Assembly: GCA_946535225.1 (NCBI GenBank)
Contig: CAMNDJ010000007.1
Location: forward strand, 1 to 52,230
Length of the DNA: 52,230 nucleotides
Direction: 5' to 3'
Source of the DNA: an uncultured Lachnospiraceae bacterium
Lineage (GTDB): Bacteria; Bacillota; Clostridia; Lachnospirales; Lachnospiraceae
Below the pieces are notes generated by a model that was given only the letters and a program-made list of their open reading frames with translations, was not told where the DNA came from and did not search any database. Below, piece by piece: positions 34,004-42,502 of this stretch. Each line of letters opens with the position of its first letter. Within the stretch, counting starts at the first letter, position 1. The translations under genes were made by a program, and so were the position numbers.

Positions 34004-34723
34004 ATGGGCGCGATGCTTGAGATAAGGAATTATACCAAATCATACGGTGGAGATAAGAAGGCTGCGGATAACGTGAGCCTGACTGTAGAGAGCGGTGATA
34101 TCTACGGCTTCATCGGTCATAACGGAGCGGGCAAGTCCACTACGATCAGAGCGGTCGTAGGAGTCCTTGATTTTACCGAAGGTGACATATATATAGACGG
34201 CCATTCCGTTAAGACTGAGTCCATGGAGTGTAAGAAAGTGACGGCATATATCCCGGACAATCCGGATCTGTACGAGAATCTTACGGGGATACAGTATCTT
34301 AATTTCGTGGCTGACGTATTCGGGATAAGTGCAAGTGACCGGGAAGAGAGGATACGAAAGTATGCGGATGCATTCGAGATCACATCATCGCTCGGGGATC
34401 TCATCGGATCTTATTCTCACGGAATGAAGCAGAAGGTTGCGATAATATCCGCTCTCATTCACGAGCCCAAGCTGCTCGTGCTGGATGAGCCTTTTGTCGG
34501 TTTGGATCCCAAGGCGACCTTTACGCTTAAGGAGATCATGCACGAGATGTGCGGCAGAGGGACTGCTATCTTCTTCTCGACACACGTACTGGATGTTGCC
34601 GAGAAGCTCTGTAATAAGGTAGCGATCATCAAGCAGGGCAGGATAATAGCAAGCGGTTCCATAGAAGAGATCACCGAAGGCCATTCGCTTGAAGAGACAT
34701 TCCTGGAGGCGGACAATGAATAA
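34004..34723 (+). CDS. ABC-2-type exporter ATPase
   Basis: 239 residues. Walker A GHNGAGKST (38-46), signature YSHGMKQKV, Walker B LLVLDEPFVGLDP and H-loop FFSTHVLD are complete. The tendency to ABC-2-type drug or lipid exporters (CcmA/YhcG-like) is clear from the signature. GGAGA precedes the ATG. The stop overlaps the permease start by 8 bp, so the two subunits are translationally coupled. Confidence 0.92.
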   Translation: MGAMLEIRNYTKSYGGDKKAADNVSLTVESGDIYGFIGHNGAGKSTTIRAVVGVLDFTEGDIYIDGHSVKTESMECKKVTAYIPDNPDLYENLTGIQYLNFVADVFGISASDREERIRKYADAFEITSSLGDLIGSYSHGMKQKVAIISALIHEPKLLVLDEPFVGLDPKATFTLKEIMHEMCGRGTAIFFSTHVLDVAEKLCNKVAIIKQGRIIASGSIEEITEGHSLEETFLEADNE

Positions 34724-36314
34724 GGACATACTGTTGCTTAAAACGCTGCTGCTCTCCACGAGCCAGCCTAATATATACAGACATACGCAGGATAAGAAGA
34801 GAAAGAAGAAGGTAGTCGCAGCTTATATAGGCTTATCCTGCCTGTATCTGATGCTCATAGGATACAGTGTTGCCATAAGCATAGGATATGCGTCATTCGG
34901 GATGTTTGATCCCATTCCTGTCATGTGCGCCATGGTCATCAGTATCCTTGCTTTAGTCTTCACATTCTTTAAGACCAACGGGTATCTCTTTAACTTTAAG
35001 GAATATGACATGTTGATGTCCCTTCCTTTTACTCCTTCGACCATTGCGGGATGTAAGTTCCTGTATATGTATCTTAAGAGCATGCCCTGGTATCTGTGCA
35101 TATCGATCGCCATGATGGCAGTGTACGGGCATTATACAGGGGCCGGTGCAGTCACTTATGTCATATGGTTCGTGCTGACATTTATCCTGCCGGTCATACC
35201 GATGCTTGGTGCTTCGTTTTTAGGCTTTATCATAGCGAAGATAGGGGCGGGATTTAAGAAGAATAACAAGCTTATCCAAACGGCAATCACCATGATCTTT
35301 GTCGTATTCTGTTTCTCATTACGCTTTATCATTGAGGATATGTTCAGGGATGATAAAGTTAAAGAGACTCTTAACAGTATATCTGCCGGGACAGACAGGG
35401 CCGCGGCGATGTATCCCCCGATCAGGTGGTTTGCGGATGCGATCGCTGTTACTTCAATATCCTCCATGCTCTTACTTGCGGGGATAAGTATATTGCTCTT
35501 TAGCGTCGTATTTAAGATAGTCGGAGCTTCCTACAGAAATATCAATTCTGCTATGGCGTCGCATGCAGCGGGTAAAAAGTATAAGATGACGTCCATGAAG
35601 AGAAGCAGTGTCACCCGTGCCATCGCATTCAAGGAGTTTAAGCGCCTTACGGGATCTGTCGCATATATGACAAACGGAGCGATGGGTGAGATGCTGGCTG
35701 TTCTTTTTGGTGTTGTGACTCTGATAGTCGGTTTTGACAAGATAATCCATACCGTAACTCAGGGAGCACCGATCGATACTGTGATCCTTCAACCGGCCAT
35801 TCCCTTCATCGCATATTTCTTTATAGGAATGGTGGCAACAACGGTCTGCTCTCCGTCACTTGAGGGCAAGAACTACTGGATAGTGCAGAGCCTTCCGATA
35901 GAGAAGAGGACTCTCTATAAGGGCAAGATGCTGTTTAATATGATATTTACCATGCCCTTTATGCTCTTTGCAATCTTGTGCATGTGCATCTCAGCGAGGG
36001 CCTCTGTCATTGATACGATCATGTACATGATACTCGGCATAGTCTTATGTGCCTTTTCCACGGCGTGGGGCTGTGTGTGCGGTATCAAGCACATGCGCCT
36101 TGACTGGGAGAATGAGATAGAGGTGATCAAGCAGAGCGCTGCGGTAGCTATATATATGTTTCCGAATATGTTCGTGTGCATGGGACTCATAGTCCTGACA
36201 GTGGTACTGGGAATGCATATGAGCCATGTGCTTCTGTCACTGATCCTTACAGCGGTCGCGGCAATCCTTGCACTCCTTAGTTATCTCAGGGTGATGACGT
36301 TAGCTGATAAGTGA
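34716..36314 (+). CDS. ABC-2-type exporter permease
   Basis: 532 residues from the ATG at 34716 (CTGGAGG upstream). The start at 34689 lies deep inside the ATPase gene and is not favoured. About twelve hydrophobic segments are arranged in two halves, with a polar cytoplasmic stretch (about 275-315, GKKYKMTSMKRSSVTRAIAF). Large permeases of this kind are common in Lachnospiraceae and Bacilli next to ATPases of the YhcG type. The transported substrate is unknown. A terminator-like hairpin follows. Confidence 0.87.
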   Translation: MNKDILLLKTLLLSTSQPNIYRHTQDKKRKKKVVAAYIGLSCLYLMLIGYSVAISIGYASFGMFDPIPVMCAMVISILALVFTFFKTNGYLFNFKEYDMLMSLPFTPSTIAGCKFLYMYLKSMPWYLCISIAMMAVYGHYTGAGAVTYVIWFVLTFILPVIPMLGASFLGFIIAKIGAGFKKNNKLIQTAITMIFVVFCFSLRFIIEDMFRDDKVKETLNSISAGTDRAAAMYPPIRWFADAIAVTSISSMLLLAGISILLFSVVFKIVGASYRNINSAMASHAAGKKYKMTSMKRSSVTRAIAFKEFKRLTGSVAYMTNGAMGEMLAVLFGVVTLIVGFDKIIHTVTQGAPIDTVILQPAIPFIAYFFIGMVATTVCSPSLEGKNYWIVQSLPIEKRTLYKGKMLFNMIFTMPFMLFAILCMCISARASVIDTIMYMILGIVLCAFSTAWGCVCGIKHMRLDWENEIEVIKQSAAVAIYMFPNMFVCMGLIVLTVVLGMHMSHVLLSLILTAVAAILALLSYLRVMTLADK

Positions 36315-36329
36315 GAATGGTATCCTATG

Positions 36330-36370
36330 AGGCAGACGCGGAGATTTTTGAGATCTCTGTGCCTGCCTCT
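36330..36370 (+). terminator. Terminator after the ABC-2 operon
   Basis: GAGGCAG and CTGCCTC close a hairpin whose interior also pairs (GGAGAT with ATCTCT-like sequence), followed by TTTT. Confidence 0.8.
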
Positions 36371-36422
36371 TTTGCGTAAATATGATAAAATATACTCATC
36401 TATCAGGAAGGACAGAGTATAT

Positions 36423-37244
36423 ATGAGTAAGAACGTAAGAAACGGAATAGTTAAGATAGGCGATACAGATATGTATTATGCTGCATTCGGCACCGGCGAA
36501 AAGAGACTTGTGGTACTGCCGGGATTGTCTGACGGTTTTGCTACAGTGGATGGCAAGGCGTGGCTTCTTGGTGCGCCGTATAAGAAGTTTTTTAAGGACT
36601 ATACGGTATATATGTTCAGCCGCAAGAATAAGATGCATGAAGGTTATTCCATCAGGGAGATGGCATCTGACCAGGTGCTTGCGATGAAGGAACTCGGCAT
36701 GGAAAAAGCGAGCGTATTAGGTGTGTCTCAGGGCGGAATGGTCGCACAGTTCGTGGCGATCGATCATCCGGAGATCGTAGAGAGGCTGATCTTAACGGTT
36801 ACGGCTCCGTATGCCAATGATGTCGTGAAGGATGCCGTCGGAGGTTGGATAGAGATGGCCAAGCGGGATGATTATCTTAAGCTTATGGAAGATACGGCCA
36901 TCAAGATGTATTCGGATGCTTTCCTTAAGAAGAATAAACTGATGCTTCCGGTGGTAGCAAGGCTTACCAAGCCTAAGAGCTATGACAGGTTCTATATCAA
37001 TGCACACGCGATACTTAATTTCGATGCAAGACAGTTCCTTAATAAGATCAGTGCGCCTACTCTTATCATAGCCGGCGATAATGACAAGACTGTCGGAAAT
37101 GACGGCCCTAAAGAGATGAGTGCAGCCATCCCGAATAACGAAGTATATATATACAAGGGACTCGGTCACGGTGTTCATGAAGAAGCGAAGGACTTCTATG
37201 ACAGGGTATATGAGTTCTGCGAGAAGGGGATACAGTCAGTATAG
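36423..37244 (+). CDS. Alpha/beta hydrolase
   Basis: 273 residues from the ATG at 36423 (GGAAGG upstream). The upstream frame runs through the terminator. Nucleophile elbow GVSQGG (S102), acid in AGDNDKTV, histidine in GLGHGVHEE: a complete triad. The oxyanion region is LPGLSDGFA instead of the usual HGxPG. Substrate cannot be inferred: esterase, lipase or C-C hydrolase are all possible. Monocistronic, with a HicB remnant 20 bp downstream. Confidence 0.88.
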   Translation: MSKNVRNGIVKIGDTDMYYAAFGTGEKRLVVLPGLSDGFATVDGKAWLLGAPYKKFFKDYTVYMFSRKNKMHEGYSIREMASDQVLAMKELGMEKASVLGVSQGGMVAQFVAIDHPEIVERLILTVTAPYANDVVKDAVGGWIEMAKRDDYLKLMEDTAIKMYSDAFLKKNKLMLPVVARLTKPKSYDRFYINAHAILNFDARQFLNKISAPTLIIAGDNDKTVGNDGPKEMSAAIPNNEVYIYKGLGHGVHEEAKDFYDRVYEFCEKGIQSV

Positions 37245-37264
37245 CCTCACGCTGCTGTCAATGA

Positions 37265-37513
37265 GAACATCGAATAGAAGAACTGGAAGAAAATGAGATT
37301 GCATGGATGGAAACGGCTGAAGAGGTTGGTATCCCGATCCCTGAGATTCCCATAGAGCATGTTGAGGATTACAGCGGTAAGATGACGCTTCGTCTGGCAC
37401 CCTTTGTGCATATGCAGGCATCACAGTTCGCCAGACAGGAGGGGATAAGCCTTAATCAATATGTGAGTAACGCAGTTGTCAGTCAGAATGCGGTGATGAG
37501 TGCGGCATTGTGA
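37265..37513 (+). pseudogene. HicB-type antitoxin remnant
   Basis: The frame is open from 37265 (after a TGA at 37262) to the stop at 37513. The readable part is the second half of a HicB antitoxin: the helix and linker ENEIAWMETAEEVGIPIPE, then the ribbon-helix-helix SGKMTLRLAPFVHMQASQFA and QEGISLNQYVSNAV. The RNase-H-like N-terminal domain (about 45 residues) and the HicA toxin are missing. The only in-frame ATG, at 37307, lacks a ribosome binding site. It is either a decayed antitoxin or a small surviving RHH protein of 68 residues. I favour decay. Confidence 0.65.
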
Positions 37514-37575
37514 TGGACTGTCAAAGGATGTATAATATACTTGTTACAATCGTTGGCTTACATGGGAGGTCCAAA

Positions 37576-37794
37576 ATGGGAGACATTACAGATATCATCA
37601 AACAGATAAACGGAAACAAGGAGCTTATGGCACAGATAGCCAAGGCCGATCCGGCTCAGGCCAAGGATATGCTCAAGAAGGCGAACATAGATATAAGCGA
37701 AGCAGACATCAAAAAGGTGCAGGCTGCCGTAGCGGACGGTAAGCTGGATCTTAAGGATATCAAGGATATCGCCGGCGGCTTGTTCAAGAAATGA
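37576..37794 (+). CDS. Small helical protein with C-terminal double glycine, Nif11-leader-like
   Basis: 72 residues from the ATG at 37576 with GGGAGG upstream. The upstream frame is not supported. Content is helical and charged: ITDIIKQINGNKELMAQIAK, then DMLKKANIDISEADIKKVQ and LDLKDIKDIAGGLFKK. The pattern (N-terminal helix, xELxxxIAxA, an ANIDIS-x-ADI turn, ending in AGG) resembles Nif11-type RiPP leader peptides, but only LFKK follows the GG and no maturation enzyme is adjacent. It may be a stand-alone cytoplasmic protein of unknown function. A strong terminator follows. Confidence 0.75.
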   Translation: MGDITDIIKQINGNKELMAQIAKADPAQAKDMLKKANIDISEADIKKVQAAVADGKLDLKDIKDIAGGLFKK

Positions 37795-37840
37795 TAAGGT
37801 ACAGACTCCGAAGAATAATATGATCCCGACAGAAAAAAGA

Positions 37841-37869
37841 AGGGCGGTTGACGAGAGGTCAACCGCCCT
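37841..37869 (+). terminator. Terminator after the small helical protein gene
   Basis: AGGGCGGTTGAC and its complement, 12-bp perfect stem with a 5-nt loop, preceded by an A-run and followed by TTGCTC. Confidence 0.85.
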
Positions 37870-38016
37870 TTGCTCAACTCATTATTTCTATTGCCTGTTA
37901 AGGCTTTAATGTGCTAAAATCATTAGGCGCGCATATCTATGGAAGAACGTGCCTGTGGAAGGCCGAAGATCAGGATGATGCGCAGCGGTATGTATTGAAC
38001 AAGGAGACGGAATCAA

Positions 38017-39774
38017 ATGGCAGAGAGTAAGATAATGCTCGGCAATGAGGCGATAGCCAGGGGAGCATATGAGGCGGGAGTCAAGGTATCCGCTGCCTAC
38101 CCGGGTACACCCAGTACCGAGATAAGTGAGAATCTTGTACAGTATGATGAAATATATGCGGAGTGGTCACCGAATGAGAAGGTGGCTGTAGAGGTCGCAA
38201 GCGGTGCATCGATAAGCGGTGTACGTTCGATGGCCTGCATGAAGCATGTGGGACTGAATGTAGCGAGCGATCCGCTCTATACAATGTCATATATAGGCGT
38301 TAAAGGCGGTATGGTATTGGTCGTTGCCGACGATCCGGGTATGTACAGTTCGCAGAATGAGCAGGATACGAGGATGATAGGAAGGGCGTCAATGGTGCCC
38401 GTCTTAGAACCTTCGGATTCCATGGAAGCCAAAGAGTATATGAAGTACGCTTTTGACCTGTCGGAGAAGTATGATACTCCGATGATACTTCGTACGACCA
38501 CAAGACTTGCGCATTCGCAAGGCCTTGTTGAGCTTGAAGACAGAGCAGAGCCCATCCCGATCCCTTATGAGAGAGATATAGCCAAGAATGTCATGATGCC
38601 GGCGATGGCGATCAAGAGACATCTTGTAGTGGAAGACAGACTTAACCGTATGGCGGATGATGCGGCAACGCTCACACTGCCTTCGGGTCAGGCGCTTAAC
38701 AGAGCAGAGTACGGCGATAACAAGATCGGCTTCATCACCTGCGGTATAGCATATCAGTATATCAAGGAAGTGATGCCTGAGGCGAGCGTGCTTAAGCTTG
38801 GCCTTGTGAATCCCCTTCCTCTTAAGCTCATAGAAGAGTTCGCATCGAAGGTCGACAGACTTATCATATTCGAAGAGCTTGAGCCCGTGATCGAGGAACA
38901 GGTCAAGGCGTTAGGCATTAAGTGTGAGGGCAAGGAGATATTTACCAGACAGGGTGAGTATTCAGCCAATATGATCCGTGATAAGCTCCTCGGTCAGAAG
39001 CTTGACATAGACGCAGCCGAGAAGGTTGCTCCCAGACCACCGATCCTCTGTCCCGGATGTCCTCACAGAAGTGTATATTCGGTTCTTAATAAGCTTAAGA
39101 TACATGCGGCAGGCGATATAGGCTGCTATACATTGGGCGCCGTTGCACCGCTCAGCGTGGTGGATACGACGATCTGCATGGGTTCTTCCATATCATCACT
39201 TCACGGTATGGAGAAGGCCATGGGTAAGGACTATATCCGTAAATGGGTAGCGGTCATCGGAGACTCGACATTCCTTCACACAGGTGTAAACTCACTGATG
39301 AACATGGTATATAATAAAGCCACCGGAACCGTGATAATACTGGATAATTCCACTACCGGAATGACAGGTCATCAGGATCATGCGGCAACGGGTAAGACTC
39401 TCAAGGGCGAACCCACATATGCCATCAATCTGATGAAGCTGTGCAAGTCCATGGGCATAGAGCATGTATACGAAGTAAATGCATTTGATCTTCAGACTCT
39501 TGAAGAGACGATAAAGAGAGAACAGGACAGAGACGAGGTATCGGTCATCATCACGAAGAGCCCCTGCGTACTGCTTAAGGGGCAGGTGTTCCCCGATAAG
39601 TGCGTACCGATCCCGGAGAAGTGCAAGAGGTGCGGAGCATGCCTGCGTCCGGGATGTCCGGCGCTTACACGTAACGAAGACGGAACGATATCTATAGATG
39701 ATACGATGTGCAACGGCTGCGGACTGTGCATGCAGTTATGCAAGTTCGATGCGATAGCAAAGGAGGCAAAGTAA
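38017..39774 (+). CDS. iorA: Indolepyruvate:ferredoxin oxidoreductase alpha subunit
   Basis: 585 residues. Oxidatively decarboxylates aryl pyruvates (from Trp, Phe, Tyr) to aryl-acetyl-CoA and reduced ferredoxin. The N-terminal pyrimidine domain has AYPGTPSTEISE. The TPP domain has CPGCPHRSVYSVL, GDIGCYTLGA and GDSTFLHTGVNSLMNMVYN. The C-terminus carries two 4Fe-4S clusters: CKRCGACLRPGCPAL and CNGCGLCMQLCKF, where the first has a CxxCxxCxxxxC-like spacing. AGGAGAC precedes the ATG. The stop codon lies inside a perfect hairpin, and the beta subunit starts 125 bp later. Confidence 0.95.
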   Translation: MAESKIMLGNEAIARGAYEAGVKVSAAYPGTPSTEISENLVQYDEIYAEWSPNEKVAVEVASGASISGVRSMACMKHVGLNVASDPLYTMSYIGVKGGMVLVVADDPGMYSSQNEQDTRMIGRASMVPVLEPSDSMEAKEYMKYAFDLSEKYDTPMILRTTTRLAHSQGLVELEDRAEPIPIPYERDIAKNVMMPAMAIKRHLVVEDRLNRMADDAATLTLPSGQALNRAEYGDNKIGFITCGIAYQYIKEVMPEASVLKLGLVNPLPLKLIEEFASKVDRLIIFEELEPVIEEQVKALGIKCEGKEIFTRQGEYSANMIRDKLLGQKLDIDAAEKVAPRPPILCPGCPHRSVYSVLNKLKIHAAGDIGCYTLGAVAPLSVVDTTICMGSSISSLHGMEKAMGKDYIRKWVAVIGDSTFLHTGVNSLMNMVYNKATGTVIILDNSTTGMTGHQDHAATGKTLKGEPTYAINLMKLCKSMGIEHVYEVNAFDLQTLEETIKREQDRDEVSVIITKSPCVLLKGQVFPDKCVPIPEKCKRCGACLRPGCPALTRNEDGTISIDDTMCNGCGLCMQLCKFDAIAKEAK

Positions 39775-39860
39775 GAAACAGTGTCGATACACTGTTTCTT
39801 ACTCAGCTGTTTGAGCGGGGCTCAAACAGCGGGATCGCATCGGCGAATTGGAGATTCGCC
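39771..39860 (+). repeat. Three consecutive perfect hairpins between iorA and iorB
   Basis: Hairpin 1: 14-bp stem (39771-39784 with 39789-39802), CGAT loop, including the iorA stop codon. Hairpin 2: 11-bp stem (39806-39816 with 39820-39830), GGG loop. Hairpin 3: 7-bp stem (39842-39848 with 39854-39860), TGGAG loop. None is followed by a T-tract, so they are not ordinary terminators. They could set the alpha:beta expression ratio, mark an RNase site, or be palindromic repeats. Confidence 0.75.
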
Positions 39861-39899
39861 TCGCGTCCTCGCTAAAAGCTCGGAAGAAAGGAATAAGTA

Positions 39900-40469
39900 A
39901 TGGCTACTACAAATATAATGATAGTTGGAGTGGGCGGTCAGGGAACCCTCCTTACAAGCAGGATTTTAGGCAAGCTTGCCCTCAGTGCAGGCTATGATGT
40001 GAAGATATCAGAGGTACACGGCATGAGCCAGAGAGGCGGTTCCGTCGTTACTTATGTACGTTACGGTGAAAAGGTGGCCGAGCCTATCGTTGAGGAAGGC
40101 CAGGCTGATGTGCTCATCGCGTTCGAACGCTTAGAGGCATTAAGATATCTTCATTTTGTCAAAAAAGACGGGACGGTCATCGTCAATGACCAGCGCATGG
40201 ATCCCATATCTGTTGTGACCGGTCAGGCCGAATACCCGGAAGGCATAATAGAGACACTTAAGAGCAGACGTAAGACCATGGTAGTGGATGCGATGTCAGT
40301 GGCTAAGAGCATCGGTTCGCCGAAGTCCTTTAATGTAGTCGTGCTCGGGGCTTCAGCCAAGAGCATGGATTATACCAAGGATCAGTGGATCGAAGTGATA
40401 AAGAATACTGTACCTCCCAAGACTATAGATAAGAACCTTGAGGCTTTCGAGGCGGGTTATTCATTATAG
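39900..40469 (+). CDS. iorB: Indolepyruvate:ferredoxin oxidoreductase beta subunit
   Basis: 189 residues. Gamma-type domain of 2-oxoacid:acceptor oxidoreductases: NIMIVGVGGQGTLLTSRIL at the start, ISEVHGMSQRGGSVVTYVR in the middle and VVLGASAKSMDYTKDQW toward the end. Pairs with IorA to form the active enzyme. GAAAGGAATAAGTA precedes the ATG. The 125-bp gap from iorA is unusually long for subunits of one complex and holds three perfect hairpins. Confidence 0.94.
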   Translation: MATTNIMIVGVGGQGTLLTSRILGKLALSAGYDVKISEVHGMSQRGGSVVTYVRYGEKVAEPIVEEGQADVLIAFERLEALRYLHFVKKDGTVIVNDQRMDPISVVTGQAEYPEGIIETLKSRRKTMVVDAMSVAKSIGSPKSFNVVVLGASAKSMDYTKDQWIEVIKNTVPPKTIDKNLEAFEAGYSL

Positions 40470-40601
40470 GATGTCCGGCAGACGGATAACCGTCTGATGA
40501 TCCGAGAGAGATAATGATGATCAAGGCAGTAAGGGCTCTTAGGGGGAGGGTCTGAGGTATAAATGAGATATGGAGCAAATCATGCTCCGGAAAGAGGAAC
40601 A

Positions 40602-41900
40602 ATGATCTGGAATGAGACCAAGGAGTGTATGAGCCGCGATGAGATGACGGCCTTACAGTCCGCAAGATTAGTCAAGCAGGTGAACCACGTATATCATAAC
40701 GTTGAGTTCTACCGTAAGAAGATGCAGGAGGTCGGCTTGGAGCCGGGTGATATCAGAGGGCTTGAAGATATTGAGAAGCTTCCCTTTACCACCAAGGCGG
40801 ACTTAAGAGACAATTATCCCTTCGGACTCTTTGCAGTACCGAAGTCCGAGATTGTAAGGATACATGCATCGAGTGGGACAACAGGTAAGGCGACTGTTGT
40901 AGGCTATACCAGACGCGATCTGGATACATGGGCAGAGAGTGTTGCCAGATGTATCACGATGGCAGGCTTAGGCCGCGATGATACCATACAGGTGGCTTAC
41001 GGCTACGGACTTTTCACCGGAGGATTAGGAGCTCATTACGGAGCGGAGTGCGTCGGTGCCACGGTCGTACCTCAGTCTACGGGTAATACCAAGAAGCTCG
41101 TGACCATGATGGTTGACTTCGGCGTGACCGGTATAATGTGTACCCCTTCTTATCTTCTGCATATCGCGGAAGTGGTCAAAGAGATGGGAGTTGAATCTCA
41201 GATCAAACTTAAATCTGCCATATGCGGTGCCGAACCGTGGACAGAGAAGATGCGTCTTCAGATCGAGGAGCAGCTCCATATAAGTGCTCATGACATATAC
41301 GGATTATCAGAGACAATGGGCCCCGGCGTGGCATGTGACTGTCAGTACCATAAGGGACTTCATATTTGGGAGGATTACTATCTTCCCGAGATAGTTGATA
41401 AGGATACATTTAAGCATGTGGCTGACGGAGAGACAGGTGAGCTCGTCTTAACCAACCTTCAGAAGGAAGGCATGCCTCTTATCAGATACAGGACCAAGGA
41501 TCTTACGAGCATCACTCATGAGAAGTGTGAATGCGGCCGTACTTCCGCACGTATCTCAAGATTCAAGGGCAGAACCGATGACATGCTCATCATAAGAGGT
41601 GTCAACGTATTCCCTTCGCAGATAGAGACAGCGCTCTTAGAAGCAGGCGGTGTCACACCGCAGTATCAGATCATCGTGGATCGCGTGAACAACTTGGATA
41701 CGCTTGAAGTCCTTGTAGAGATGGAAGAGTCTTCATTCTCCGACGAGGTCAAGGAGATCGAGGCGCTCAACAAGAGGGTCGCTCATGCCATCCAGCAGAT
41801 GATAGGTCTGGCTGTCAAGGTTAAGCTCGTAGCTCCCAAGACATTGGAGAGAAGTATGGGCAAGGCCGTAAGAGTTATCGATAATCGTAAATTCGACTGA
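40602..41900 (+). CDS. paaK: Phenylacetate-CoA ligase (aryl-acid:CoA ligase)
   Basis: 432 residues from the ATG at 40602 (GAGGAA upstream). AMP-binding motif ASSGTTGKATVVGYT (about 87-101), YGLSETMGPGVACDCQ and FKGRTDDMLIIRGVNVFPSQIE are typical PaaK blocks. In an ior cluster the ligase more probably runs in reverse, making ATP from aryl-acetyl-CoA and releasing aryl acetate, or activates scavenged aryl acids for biosynthesis by reductive carboxylation. Lies 132 bp after iorB and 12 bp before the ACT-domain gene. Confidence 0.93.
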   Translation: MIWNETKECMSRDEMTALQSARLVKQVNHVYHNVEFYRKKMQEVGLEPGDIRGLEDIEKLPFTTKADLRDNYPFGLFAVPKSEIVRIHASSGTTGKATVVGYTRRDLDTWAESVARCITMAGLGRDDTIQVAYGYGLFTGGLGAHYGAECVGATVVPQSTGNTKKLVTMMVDFGVTGIMCTPSYLLHIAEVVKEMGVESQIKLKSAICGAEPWTEKMRLQIEEQLHISAHDIYGLSETMGPGVACDCQYHKGLHIWEDYYLPEIVDKDTFKHVADGETGELVLTNLQKEGMPLIRYRTKDLTSITHEKCECGRTSARISRFKGRTDDMLIIRGVNVFPSQIETALLEAGGVTPQYQIIVDRVNNLDTLEVLVEMEESSFSDEVKEIEALNKRVAHAIQQMIGLAVKVKLVAPKTLERSMGKAVRVIDNRKFD

Positions 41901-41912
41901 TGGGAGGTATAT

Positions 41913-42350
41913 ATGGCAGAGGGATTTGTAAGACAGTTAACCGTATTTATAGAGAACAGAGTCGGCACTCTTGAAGAAGTTGCCAAGGTACTCAAGGAAA
42001 ATGAGATCAATATCTACTCCATCTCACTTGCGGATACCAGCGAGTACGGGCTTCTAAGGATGATAGTGTCTGATCCCGATAAGGGCAGCAGCATACTTAA
42101 GGGCAGCGGATTCTCTGCGCGTACTACCGATGTGGTTGCAGTACGACTGGAGAATAAGGTCGGTACTCTTGCATCGCTGTTCGGAACCCTGTCTGAGGCA
42201 GGCATAGGGATAGAATATATGTATGCGATGGCAACATCTACCGTGGGAGCGATGATACTCAAGACTTCCGACGGTGCGAAGGCTGTGGAAGTTCTTAAGA
42301 CGGCCGGCTTCGGACTCTTGGATGAAGCGGGGATGTTCGATCTGAAGTAA
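41913..42350 (+). CDS. Double ACT-domain protein
   Basis: 145 residues with two ACT domains: QLTVFIENRVGTLEEVAKVL (about 8-27) and VVAVRLENKVGTLASLFGTL (about 73-92). ACT domains bind amino acids. Proteins of this type are regularly encoded with iorAB and paaK, and probably sense aromatic amino acids or modulate the ligase. No catalytic domain is present. GGGAGG precedes the ATG. Last gene of the ior operon. A terminator follows at 42420-42451. Confidence 0.9.
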   Translation: MAEGFVRQLTVFIENRVGTLEEVAKVLKENEINIYSISLADTSEYGLLRMIVSDPDKGSSILKGSGFSARTTDVVAVRLENKVGTLASLFGTLSEAGIGIEYMYAMATSTVGAMILKTSDGAKAVEVLKTAGFGLLDEAGMFDLK

Positions 42351-42419
42351 GTCCATGGAGCGAAGATCGCAGCATGGATCTGATCCTGTGCGATGAACCG
42401 ATATGAAGATGATATAACA

Positions 42420-42451
42420 AAGGCGCAGTGACTGTTAAGTCTCTGCGCCTT
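42420..42451. terminator. Hairpin terminator between convergent genes
   Basis: AAGGCGCAG-type stem: AGGCGCAG (42421-42428) with CTGCGCCT (42443-42450), A before and T after. It serves the ior operon and probably the minus-strand gene ending at 42503. Confidence 0.75.
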
Positions 42452-42502
42452 CTTACTGTCTGTATCCTGCTTATGCCGATCGGCCTAAGCTTCACGGACG
42501 GT

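Noticed and set aside
37730-37770. Dockerin/EF-hand-like DGKLDLKDI segment in the small helical protein
   Set aside because: Only one partial loop, without the duplicated calcium-binding repeat and without a signal peptide.
39771-39860. CRISPR array or transcription terminator between iorA and iorB
   Set aside because: The three hairpins differ in sequence and have no regular spacers, and none carries a T-tract.
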